From Oscillospiraceae bacterium (lineage in GTDB: Bacteria; Bacillota_A; Clostridia; Oscillospirales; Oscillospiraceae): a stretch of 18,380 bases of DNA. The first letter of the stretch is position 1; each line of letters starts with the position of its first letter. The stretch spans positions 1-18,380 of the forward strand of contig CADBKB010000016.1 in NCBI GenBank assembly GCA_902795095.1. The letters run 5' to 3'. The notes below the pieces were generated by a model. It was given only the letters and a program-made list of their open reading frames with translations. It made no database searches and was not told the DNA's origin. Of this stretch, positions 7,820 to 14,054 are shown in pieces. The translations under genes were made by a program, and so were the position numbers.

Positions 7820-9832
7820 ATGGATAATTACATAGGAAAAATGCTGGACGACCGCTATGAGATCCTCGACGTCATCGGCACCGGGGGAATGGCCGTCGTC
7901 TATAAGGCAAAGTGCCACCGGCTCAACCGGCTTGTGGCCATCAAGATCCTCAAGGATGAATACTCCAGCGACGAGGAATTCCGCCGCCGTTTCCGGGCGG
8001 AGTCCCAGGCGGTCGCCATGCTGTCGCATCCCAACATCGTCTCGGTATACGACGTGTCCCAGTCCGGCGACACGGACTATATCGTCATGGAGCTGATCGA
8101 CGGCATCACCCTCAAGCAGTATATGGAGAAGAAGGGCGTGCTCAACTGGCGCGAGACCCTGCATTTCTCCATCCAGATCGCCAAGGCGCTGGAGCACGCC
8201 CACAGCCGCGGCATCATCCACCGGGACATCAAGCCCCACAACATCATGATCCTGAAAAACGGCAGCGTGAAGGTGGCCGACTTCGGCATTGCCCGGGTCC
8301 TGTCCGCCCAGAACACGCTGACCCGGGAGGCCCTGGGCTCGGTGCACTATATCTCCCCCGAGCAGGCCAAGGGCAGCCGGGTGGACAATCGTACCGACAT
8401 CTACTCCCTGGGCGTGGTGATGTATGAGATGCTCACGGGCCGTCCCCCCTACGACGGCGAGAGCCCCGTGGCTGTGGCCATCAAGCATATCAACGCCGGC
8501 GCTCCCATGCCCAGCGAGCTCAATCCCAATATCCCCGGCGGCCTGGAGCAGATCACCATGCACGCCATGTGCGCCAATCTGGATGAACGCTACGCCTCCG
8601 CCACGGAGATGCTCTACGATCTGGAGGAGTTCCGCAAGGATCCCACCGTCCTGTTCCAGTTCAAGGGCGCTCCCGCCGCGCCGGCGCGGCCGAAGCCGAA
8701 CCGCATCCAGGAAAAGACCCCCGCCGAGCGCCGCAGCGAGGAGCGCGCCCGCCTGCGCAAGCTGGAGGAGCAGCGCCGCGCCGCCCGGCGCAAGCGCATA
8801 CGCAACATTGCCTTCATCGTCGGCTCCATCGTCCTGCTGGCTCTGATCATCGTCCTGGTGGCCAGCGCCTGCAGCAAGAAGGACGTGCAGCTCGTCACCG
8901 TGCCCAATTTCACCGACAAGGTCTTCGCCGATCTGTCCGCCTCGGACTATCCCGGCCTGCGCCTGGTGGAGAACACCAAGGAATACAGCGACGAGTATGA
9001 GGCCGGCCACATCATAGACCAGTCTCCGAAGCCCAACGCCCAGGTGGCGGAGGGCACCCGGGTGCTGCTCACGATCAGCCTGGGCCGGATGAGCACCCAG
9101 ATGCCGGATCTGCAGGAGATGCGCTCCAGCGAAGCGGAGAAGCTGCTGAAGAATCTGGACCTGGATCTGACCATCCGCATCGTCACCGTTTTCGACGATA
9201 TTGTGGAGGAAAATCGGGTCATCCGCACCGAGCCCAGCGCAGACGTGACCCTGACCGAGGGCCAGACCGTCACCCTGTATGTCAGCCGCGGCCCCGAGGC
9301 GGCGAAGATCGCCGTGCCCTCGGTGGAGGGCGAGCCGCTGGCCAAGGCCATCGCCATCCTGACCGAGGCCAAGCTCGACTACAAACGCACCTATGTGGAC
9401 AGCGACAAGGAAAAGGATACCGTCGTCAGCCAGAGCGTCAAGGCCGGCGAAGAGGTGCCCGAGGGCACGGTCATCACCCTGGAGATCTCCCGCGGGCCGA
9501 AGGAAGATGAGAAGGAGCCCGAGCCGGAACCCGAACCGGAGCCGGAGCCCGAGCCGGAGCCCGAGCCCCAGCCCCAGCCCCAGCCCGACGATCAGCCCAG
9601 CGCCGGCGAACAGATGACCACGAAGATCTATTCCGTCAACGTGGCTGACCATACCGAGCCCGTGTCGGTGGACGTGATCTGCGCCCCCACCGGCGAGGTC
9701 TGCGGCGAAACCCAGTACCTGGAGCCCGGCGAGAACTCCATCAACATCGCCCTGACGGGCTCCGGCACCGTGACCTACAACGTCTATGTGGACAACTCGT
9801 ACTACACCTCCTTCACCATGACCTTTGACTGA
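7820..9832 (+). CDS. prkC: Membrane Ser/Thr protein kinase with three PASTA domains (PrkC/Stk type)
   Basis: A Hanks-type kinase that senses cell-wall fragments or lipid II outside the cell and phosphorylates targets inside. The predicted length is 670 residues. The kinase domain (about 11-275) has glycine loop GTGGMAVVYKA, Lys42 in VAIKILK, HRDIKPHN (Asp136) and DFG (Asp154). A basic juxtamembrane stretch precedes one membrane helix (about 329-350, IAFIVGSIVLLALIIVLVAS). Three PASTA repeats follow (about 357-423, 426-492, 496-563), then an EP/QP dipeptide linker (566-589) and a C-terminal beta-rich segment of about 73 residues that is not PASTA. The start is ATG 7820, six bases after AAAGGAG (7807-7813); the in-frame TTG at 7814 directly abuts that site and is unlikely. 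Confidence 0.94.
   Translation: MDNYIGKMLDDRYEILDVIGTGGMAVVYKAKCHRLNRLVAIKILKDEYSSDEEFRRRFRAESQAVAMLSHPNIVSVYDVSQSGDTDYIVMELIDGITLKQYMEKKGVLNWRETLHFSIQIAKALEHAHSRGIIHRDIKPHNIMILKNGSVKVADFGIARVLSAQNTLTREALGSVHYISPEQAKGSRVDNRTDIYSLGVVMYEMLTGRPPYDGESPVAVAIKHINAGAPMPSELNPNIPGGLEQITMHAMCANLDERYASATEMLYDLEEFRKDPTVLFQFKGAPAAPARPKPNRIQEKTPAERRSEERARLRKLEEQRRAARRKRIRNIAFIVGSIVLLALIIVLVASACSKKDVQLVTVPNFTDKVFADLSASDYPGLRLVENTKEYSDEYEAGHIIDQSPKPNAQVAEGTRVLLTISLGRMSTQMPDLQEMRSSEAEKLLKNLDLDLTIRIVTVFDDIVEENRVIRTEPSADVTLTEGQTVTLYVSRGPEAAKIAVPSVEGEPLAKAIAILTEAKLDYKRTYVDSDKEKDTVVSQSVKAGEEVPEGTVITLEISRGPKEDEKEPEPEPEPEPEPEPEPEPQPQPQPDDQPSAGEQMTTKIYSVNVADHTEPVSVDVICAPTGEVCGETQYLEPGENSINIALTGSGTVTYNVYVDNSYYTSFTMTFD
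9515..9586 (+). repeat. Glu-Pro / Gln-Pro dipeptide repeat in PrkC
   Basis: Twelve dipeptides in a row: nine Glu-Pro then three Gln-Pro, encoded by alternating GAG/GAA or CAG with CCC/CCG. The repeat lies outside the membrane, between PASTA domain 3 and the C-terminal segment, and would act as a stiff extended spacer. Synonymous codon mixing shows it is not a fresh slippage product, though its length may vary between strains. Confidence 0.9.
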
Positions 9833-9839
9833 GGCAGCC

Positions 9840-10721
9840 ATGACCGGACGAATCGTAAAAGCACTCAGCGGCTTCTACTATGTAGAAGCCGCTGACGGCA
9901 TCCATGAATGCCGCGCCCGGGGGATCTTCCGCAAGCAGGGCCAAAGCCCCCTGGTGGGGGACCTGGTGGAATTCTCCCGCGCCGGCAAAGGCGGCACCGT
10001 CGACGCCATTGCCCCCCGGCGCAACCGCTTCGTGCGCCCGGCGGTGAGCAATGTGGACCTGCTGGTGCTGCTGGCGGCGGCCTGCAACCCGGTAACGGAC
10101 CCCTTCCTTCTGGATCGGGTGCTGGCCATCGCCGCCGCCCGGGACGTGCGCTGTCTCATCTGCATCAACAAATGCGATATTGACCCCGGCGACACGCTGG
10201 CGGGGATCTATGAACGCGCCGGCTTCGACGTGCTGCGCACCAGCGCGGTGACGGGCCGGGGCGTGGAGCAGCTGCGCGGCCGCATCGCGGGCAAAACCGC
10301 CGTCTTCACCGGCAACTCCGGCGTGGGCAAATCCAGCCTGCTCAACGCCCTGGCGCCGGATTATGCCGTGCCCACCGCCGAGGTGTCGGAGAAGCTGGGC
10401 CGCGGCCGCCACACCACCCGTCATGTGGAGCTCTACCGCATCGCGCCGGACACCTATCTGGGCGACACGCCGGGCTTCTCCTCCTTCGATCTGGAGCAGA
10501 TGGATGTGATCCTGAAGGAGGATCTGCAGTATGCCTTCCCCGATTTCGCGCCGTTTCTGGGCCAATGCCGCTTCCAGGACTGCGCCCATCTGCGCGAGCC
10601 CGACTGCGCGGTGACGGCCGCCCTGGAGCGCGGCGAGATCGAGCCCACCCGCTACCGCAGCTACGTGCGGCTGTATGAACAGGCAAAGGAGTATAAGCAG
10701 TGGGAAATGAAACAGCCCTGA
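9840..10721 (+). CDS. rsgA: Ribosome small-subunit-dependent GTPase RsgA
   Basis: A GTPase that checks late 30S subunit maturation. The 293-residue protein has the circularly permuted order that defines the family: an N-terminal OB fold (about 1-65), then G4 NKCD (110-113), then G1 GNSGVGKSS (158-166) and G3 DTPG (209-212). A C-terminal zinc site follows, with Cys243, Cys248, His250 and Cys256. ATG 9840 is preferred, with GAGG at 9831-9834 overlapping the prkC stop TGA (9830-9832). An in-frame TTG at 9825, inside prkC, would add five residues but has no good ribosome-binding site. The last 22 bases overlap thiN. Confidence 0.95.
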   Translation: MTGRIVKALSGFYYVEAADGIHECRARGIFRKQGQSPLVGDLVEFSRAGKGGTVDAIAPRRNRFVRPAVSNVDLLVLLAAACNPVTDPFLLDRVLAIAAARDVRCLICINKCDIDPGDTLAGIYERAGFDVLRTSAVTGRGVEQLRGRIAGKTAVFTGNSGVGKSSLLNALAPDYAVPTAEVSEKLGRGRHTTRHVELYRIAPDTYLGDTPGFSSFDLEQMDVILKEDLQYAFPDFAPFLGQCRFQDCAHLREPDCAVTAALERGEIEPTRYRSYVRLYEQAKEYKQWEMKQP

Positions 10722-11329
10722 TCTTCGGCGCCATGGATCACCGCGACTGGTCCTTCCTGGCGCCCTGGCGCGGCCGCGTCACCGTACTGTGCGCCGACGG
10801 CGGCGTATCCTCGGCCCGCAGCGCCGGTTTCGCGCCGGATTACTACATCGGCGACGGCGACAGCGGCGGCGTTGCTCCCGCGGGCGTGCCCGCCGTACAG
10901 CTGCCGGTGCGCAAGGATCTGACGGATCTGCAGGCCGCCTGGGAGCAGGCCTTTGCTCTGGGCTTCCGCAGCATCCTCTTCACCGGCTGCACCGGCGGGC
11001 GGCAGGACCATTTCCTCGCCGCGGTGCAGCTTCTGGAGATTGTCGCACGCCGCGGCTGCGCCGGCGCGATCCTGGACCCGGACAACGAGATCTCCTTTCT
11101 CCTCCCGGGCACACACCGCCTGGCGCCGGGGGCCTTTCGCTTCTTCTCCCTGCTGAGCGCAGAGGCTGAGGCCACGGTGTCCATCCGCGGCGGGGAGTAC
11201 GACCTGTCCCGGGGCCGAATCGCCCGGGGCGACTCCCTGGGCGTGAGCAACGCCTTCCGGGCGGGACCCGTGACCGTGCAGGTGCACGAGGGCGCCTGCT
11301 ACCTGGTGCGCTCCGCCAGGATCCGATGA
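10700..11329 (+). CDS. thiN: Thiamine pyrophosphokinase
   Basis: Transfers diphosphate from ATP to thiamine, giving the cofactor thiamine diphosphate. The 209-residue length fits. Visible motifs are CADGG (31-35), IGDGDSGG (50-57, with the metal-binding aspartates), LPVRKDLTDLQAAW, GCTGGRQDHF, and near the C-terminus GDSLGVSNAF. The usual GDFDS motif has Gly in place of Phe, which leaves both Asp residues intact. The start is GTG 10700, inside rsgA, with AAAGGAG at 10685-10691 eight bases before it. In Bacillus subtilis rpe separates rsgA from thiN; here it is absent. A hairpin at 11338-11370 follows nine bases after the stop region. Confidence 0.92.
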   Translation: MGNETALIFGAMDHRDWSFLAPWRGRVTVLCADGGVSSARSAGFAPDYYIGDGDSGGVAPAGVPAVQLPVRKDLTDLQAAWEQAFALGFRSILFTGCTGGRQDHFLAAVQLLEIVARRGCAGAILDPDNEISFLLPGTHRLAPGAFRFFSLLSAEAEATVSIRGGEYDLSRGRIARGDSLGVSNAFRAGPVTVQVHEGACYLVRSARIR

Positions 11330-11337
11330 AACATCCC

Positions 11338-11370
11338 CATGCCCCCCGCATAGGCTGTGCGGGGGGCATG
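11338..11370 (+). terminator. Perfect 13-bp hairpin after thiN, terminator-like
   Basis: Bases 11338-11350 (CATGCCCCCCGCA) pair exactly with 11358-11370 around a seven-base loop. It lies eight bases after the thiN stop and probably ends or weakens the housekeeping transcript. The downstream tract is only CTTTATG, poor for an intrinsic terminator, and the next small gene starts five bases after the stem. Partial termination, mRNA 3'-end protection or control of that gene are all possible. Confidence 0.6.
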
Positions 11371-11374
11371 CTTT

Positions 11375-11524
11375 ATGTGCAGAAAGTATCAGACGGCGGG
11401 GGTCTGCCTCATCACGGCGGGCCTCGGGATGCTGCTCGGCCTGCTGCTGGGCGGCGGGGCGCTGACGGTGATCGTCAGTCTCGGACTGCTGGCCGCGGGG
11501 GCGGCGCTGGCAGGGAAAAAATAG
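11375..11524 (+). CDS. Small hydrophobic protein, 49 residues, unknown function
   Basis: The frame starts ATG 11375 and stops at TAG 11522-11524. It encodes MCRKYQTAGV followed by a strongly hydrophobic, Gly/Leu/Ala-rich stretch (about residues 9-46, with GLGMLLGLLLGGG in the middle) and a Lys-Lys end. This could form one long or two short membrane helices; the positive N-terminus (Arg3, Lys4) suggests N-in. No sequence-specific function is recognised. It sits between thiN and the SPOCS/LysM gene, five bases after a hairpin whose G-run (11361-11366) is the only possible ribosome-binding site, eight bases before the ATG. Its stop codon overlaps a sigma-E-like promoter. Chance is possible at this size, but the membrane-like composition and basic ends favour a real gene. 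Confidence 0.55.
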   Translation: MCRKYQTAGVCLITAGLGMLLGLLLGGGALTVIVSLGLLAAGAALAGKK

Positions 11525-11552
11525 CATATTCCCGCTTCTTGCCGCATATCGT
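11524..11552 (+). promoter_or_regulatory. Candidate sporulation sigma-E-type promoter
   Basis: GCATATT (11524-11530) is followed after 14 bases by CATATCGT (11545-11552). The first element matches the Bacillus subtilis sigma-E -35 consensus KMATATT at all seven positions; the second matches CATA and the final T of CATACAHT. Spacing is in the accepted range. A start near 11559 would leave a leader of about 22 bases with AAGGAG at 11568-11573. It stands out as AT-rich in a GC-rich region and precedes a spore-type gene. Confidence 0.5.
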
Positions 11553-11580
11553 TAGGGTAGAACGGACAAGGAGTGATGGA

Positions 11581-13068
11581 ATGGAGCTGGAATTTCGACC
11601 GGTGCAGATCCCCTGTCTGCACTGCGTTTTGTATGAGACGGTGACCCAGGAGGTGCGGGGGGAGGTCCCGGTGCCGGAGGACGCCGGAGATCCGACCCGG
11701 ATCATCGGCGCCCTCGCCGACGCGGTGGTCCGCACCCGGCAGTGCGGAAACGGCGATCTCAGCCTCAACGGCGACGTGCAGGCCTGCGTGCTGCTGGAAG
11801 CCGCCGACCGGCCGGAGCCCCTGACCCTGAGCGTCTATCTGCCCTTCACCCTGGGCCGCAGCGTGGCGCCGGAGGCGACGTCCTGCGCGGTGCGCTGCCG
11901 CGTCGCCGGGGCGGAGGCCCAGCTTCTGGGGGCGCGGAAGGCGGGTGTCCGGGTGGTGCTGCATCTGACCCTGTGGGCCTGGGCGCCCCGGGAGCAGACC
12001 TGCTTCCGGCCGGAGGGCCGGGACCGCCGGGTGCAGCTGCGGCTGCGGGAATACCCCATGCGCCTGGTGCGCGAATGCGCGCAGAAAACGATGCTGCTGC
12101 GCGATACCCTGCCCCTGGCCGCCGGAGCGCCGGAGGCCGCCCGGATCGTGCATACCCGGACGCGGTGCGAGATCAGCGACGCCAAGCTCAGCGGCAGCCA
12201 GGCCGTATGCAAGGGGACCCTGCATCTGAGCCTGCTCTACGAGACCCCGGCGGGCGAGCTGTGCGCAGGCGAGCTGGCCATGCCCTTCTCCCAGCTCATC
12301 GACCTGGCAGGCAGCTATGATGAGCAGAGCGCGGAGATCCTGCCCCAGCTCACCGCGGCGGAGGCTCTGGCGGAGGACGGCGGCGTCGCGGTGGAGGCGG
12401 GGATCGAGCTGCAGTGCATTGTGCGCCAGACCGTCGCCGTGCCCATCGTGGAGGACGCCTACGCCCTGCGGGGCGAGCTTCAGACCCGGACCCAGAGCGT
12501 AGAGCTGACGCCCATGCTGGACATCCGGACCCTGCGGCAGGACCTGGCTCCGGAGCTCCCCGGCCGGGCCCGGGAGATCCTGGCCGTGGACGTCTTCCCC
12601 GGCACGCCCCAGATCGAAAGCCGCGACGGCGCCTGCCGGATCCGCGCGCCGGTACAGATCTGCCTGCTCTATCGGGACGAGACCGGCGCCTGCCGCCGGG
12701 CGGAGGGCAGCGCCTGCTTTGATCAGCAGGTGAGCGCCGCCCCCGCCCTGTGCCGGGCGGAGGCCGGGATCGAGGGCACGGTCTTTGCCGCCCCCGGCGC
12801 AGGCCGGATCGAGCTGCGCATCCCCGTGGCGGTGCATGCCCGCTGGTACGATGAGCGCCCGCGGCAGAGCATCTGCGCCGCCCAGCTGCGGGAGGGCCCC
12901 CGGGAGGAGCGCCCCGCCGTGGTCATCCGCACCCTGGAGGCCGACGCCCCCCTTTGGGACATCGCCAAGGAGCTGCGCACCACCGTCAGCGCCATCCAGA
13001 TCGCCAACGACATGGACGCCGATGTGGCCCCCGCGGGCATGATGCTTCTGATTCCCATCGTTGCATAG
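11581..13068 (+). CDS. SPOCS (DUF3794) and LysM domain protein, SipL-like spore morphogenesis type
   Basis: The 495-residue protein has repeated SPOCS/DUF3794-type beta-rich segments: the first spans about residues 1-155 (ELEFRPVQIPCLHC onward), and more copies lie between about 160 and 440. It ends in a LysM domain (about 452-495, LWDIAKELRTTVSAIQIAND, then a typical LLIPIV end). In Clostridioides difficile, SipL has this SPOCS-LysM layout and joins SpoIVA at the forespore surface. Equivalence here is inference, since clostridia often have more than one such protein. There is no signal peptide, as expected for a mother-cell cytoplasmic protein. ATG 11581 is chosen because AAGGAG (11568-11573) is seven bases upstream; an in-frame ATG at 11326 would swallow the hairpin and small gene and gives a low-quality N-terminus. 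Confidence 0.85.
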   Translation: MELEFRPVQIPCLHCVLYETVTQEVRGEVPVPEDAGDPTRIIGALADAVVRTRQCGNGDLSLNGDVQACVLLEAADRPEPLTLSVYLPFTLGRSVAPEATSCAVRCRVAGAEAQLLGARKAGVRVVLHLTLWAWAPREQTCFRPEGRDRRVQLRLREYPMRLVRECAQKTMLLRDTLPLAAGAPEAARIVHTRTRCEISDAKLSGSQAVCKGTLHLSLLYETPAGELCAGELAMPFSQLIDLAGSYDEQSAEILPQLTAAEALAEDGGVAVEAGIELQCIVRQTVAVPIVEDAYALRGELQTRTQSVELTPMLDIRTLRQDLAPELPGRAREILAVDVFPGTPQIESRDGACRIRAPVQICLLYRDETGACRRAEGSACFDQQVSAAPALCRAEAGIEGTVFAAPGAGRIELRIPVAVHARWYDERPRQSICAAQLREGPREERPAVVIRTLEADAPLWDIAKELRTTVSAIQIANDMDADVAPAGMMLLIPIVA

Positions 13069-13101
13069 CGCGGCGCAGCCGCATAATTGCTGATTTTGCG
13101 G

Positions 13102-13156
13102 AAAAAACCGGAAGAATTGCGGAAATGCTCCGCAATTCTTCCGGTTTTCGGTTTTA
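13102..13156. terminator. Strong 19-bp hairpin terminator, probably bidirectional
   Basis: Bases 13104-13122 pair perfectly with 13130-13148 around a seven-base loop. Rightward, the stem ends in TTTT and is followed by CGGTTTTATT, ending the SPOCS/LysM transcript. Leftward, the A-run at 13102-13107 becomes a T-run, so the same hairpin can end the convergent TetR-family transcript. Confidence 0.88.
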
Positions 13157-13211
13157 TTCGTGAATCCCTGTTCCCGCCCCGCGATCCGTCCGCAGGATGC
13201 CGCAAACAGAA

Positions 13212-13251
13212 GCACCGGCCAAGCCATCTTGGGCTTTGCCGGTGCGTTTTT
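13212..13251 (+). terminator. Second intrinsic terminator, 14-bp stem
   Basis: Bases 13212-13225 pair with 13232-13245 with one mismatch around a six-base loop, followed by GTTTTT (13246-13251). It would back up the terminator at 13102-13156 for rightward transcription and shield the leftward regulator gene, whose stop is 11 bases further on. The leftward T-tract is poor. Confidence 0.75.
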
Positions 13252-13261
13252 GCGCTGCTGT

Positions 13262-13840
13262 TTATGATTCCGCCTGCGGCGCAGGCCCGAGTGCTTGCGA
13301 AAATCGCTCGAATAGTGTCTGCAGAAGCTCCGGCTTTTTTGCCACCACCATATAGCCGATATCCTCCAGCTCCGTGCCGCCGTCGAACAGCCAATCCCGG
13401 AACAGCTCGATGATGCCCAGCACATAGTACTTGACCTCCACCAGCTCCCGCCGGGGCATCTCCTCGCCGGTGACCGACTTGTACACATCCCGGGCGCCCT
13501 GGATCATGATGGTCTGCATGTATTCCCGGAGGGAATTCTGGGACTGATCCGAGAACGCCTTCTGATAGAAGGTCTTCCGCTTGTGCAGCCGTTCGTTCAC
13601 CACCGCAAGGCTGTCGGGGCTGAAGTCCGGCGGTCCGTCCTCTGGACCGGTGGAGATATCCTGCAGATAGATCCAGGATACCAGGTCATACTTATCCCGG
13701 AAATAATAATAGAAGGTGGCCGGCACCGTACCGCAGCGCTTGCACAGGGCTGTGACGCGGACCTTCTCCAGCGGCATCGTTTCCAGCATCTGGATCAGCG
13801 CGTCCGCGAAAGACTTCTTTGTGCGCTCCTTGATCTGCAT
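13262..13840 (-). CDS. TetR/AcrR-family transcriptional regulator
   Basis: The 192-residue protein has an N-terminal TetR helix-turn-helix (about residues 8-58). Its recognition part reads VRVTALCKRCGTVPATFYYYF and is followed by RDKYDLVSWIY, a form common in the DhaS-like TetR subgroup of Firmicutes. The C-terminal ligand and dimer domain is helical and not diagnostic of any effector. The start is ATG 13840-13838, because AAGGAGG (13854-13848) is seven bases upstream; the in-frame GTG at 13846 is only one base from that site. The gene is divergent from the secreted glycosidase gene, which with a dyad in the shared intergenic region makes self-control and control of that gene plausible. Many regulators of this subgroup act on unlinked genes, so the target is unproven. 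Confidence 0.88.
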   Translation of the reverse strand: MQIKERTKKSFADALIQMLETMPLEKVRVTALCKRCGTVPATFYYYFRDKYDLVSWIYLQDISTGPEDGPPDFSPDSLAVVNERLHKRKTFYQKAFSDQSQNSLREYMQTIMIQGARDVYKSVTGEEMPRRELVEVKYYVLGIIELFRDWLFDGGTELEDIGYMVVAKKPELLQTLFERFSQALGPAPQAES

Positions 13841-13869
13841 GCCCACCCCTCCTTATTTAATCTGTTTAT

Positions 13870-13898
13870 ATAATAACACATTAACATCCGATAATCAA
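13870..13898 (-). promoter_or_regulatory. Leftward promoter for the TetR-family gene
   Basis: Read leftward, TTGATT (13898-13893) and TATTAT (13875-13870) are separated by exactly 17 bases, and TG lies one base before the -10, making it an extended -10 element. This matches the vegetative sigma-A pattern well. A start near 13863 would give a short leader before the ribosome-binding site at 13854-13848. Confidence 0.65.
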
Positions 13899-13899
13899 A

Positions 13900-13939
13900 T
13901 ATAATTTGCATTTTATCTGAAGATTTTGCACAAATTGTA
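13900..13939. promoter_or_regulatory. Concentric dyad, candidate TetR operator
   Basis: Two inverted repeats share one centre (between 13919 and 13920). The outer arms TATAATTTG (13900-13908) and CAAATTGTA (13931-13939) pair at eight of nine positions; the inner arms are ATCT (13915-13918) and AGAT (13921-13924). It lies immediately upstream of the leftward -35 element and spans the place of a rightward -35 for the TATAAT at 13943. AT-rich DNA yields chance symmetry, so this remains a candidate. Confidence 0.4.
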
Positions 13940-13942
13940 CTT

Positions 13943-13948
13943 TATAAT
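13943..13948 (+). promoter_or_regulatory. Candidate -10 element for the glycosidase gene
   Basis: A perfect TATAAT lies about 105 bases before the glycosidase ATG. No good -35 stands 16-18 bases upstream: a 17-base spacer gives AAGATT, and TTGCAC at 13926-13931 is only 11 bases away. An alternative pairing is TTGCAC with TATTAA (13948-13953) at 16 bases. A weak -35 would suit a regulated promoter. Confidence 0.4.
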
Positions 13949-13996
13949 ATTAAGATGAATGAACATCCTGTACATTTTTTATAAGGAAGGAGCGTG

Positions 13997-14035
13997 ATGA
14001 TTCCCTCGGAACACATTACCGCACAAACCCGTTAA
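13997..14035 (+). CDS. Possible 12-residue leader ORF before the glycosidase gene
   Basis: ATG 13997 opens MIPSEHITAQTR and stops at TAA 14033-14035. A strong ribosome-binding site, AAGGAAGGAG (13983-13992), lies four bases upstream. The stop is 19 bases before the main ATG, and the main site AAAGGAGGAG lies at 14041-14050. Two good ribosome-binding sites in tandem are unusual. It may be a leader peptide or a remnant; no terminator-antiterminator pair was seen around it. Confidence 0.3.
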   Translation: MIPSEHITAQTR

Positions 14036-14054
14036 GATTCAAAGGAGGAGCAAA

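Noticed and set aside
5849..9841. 600- and 700-codon leftward frames opposite rsmB/rlmN/prpC and prkC
   Set aside because: Both lie antisense to genes with complete catalytic motifs. The Gly-Leu repeat in one is the complement of the Glu-Pro repeat of PrkC.
11326..11580. An upstream start for the SPOCS/LysM protein
   Set aside because: The extra 85 codons cover the hairpin and the small hydrophobic gene in another frame and look non-coding; AAGGAG sits correctly before ATG 11581.
13926..13948. TTGCAC with TATAAT as a rightward promoter
   Set aside because: The 11-base spacer is too short for a vegetative promoter, so only the -10 was listed, at low confidence.
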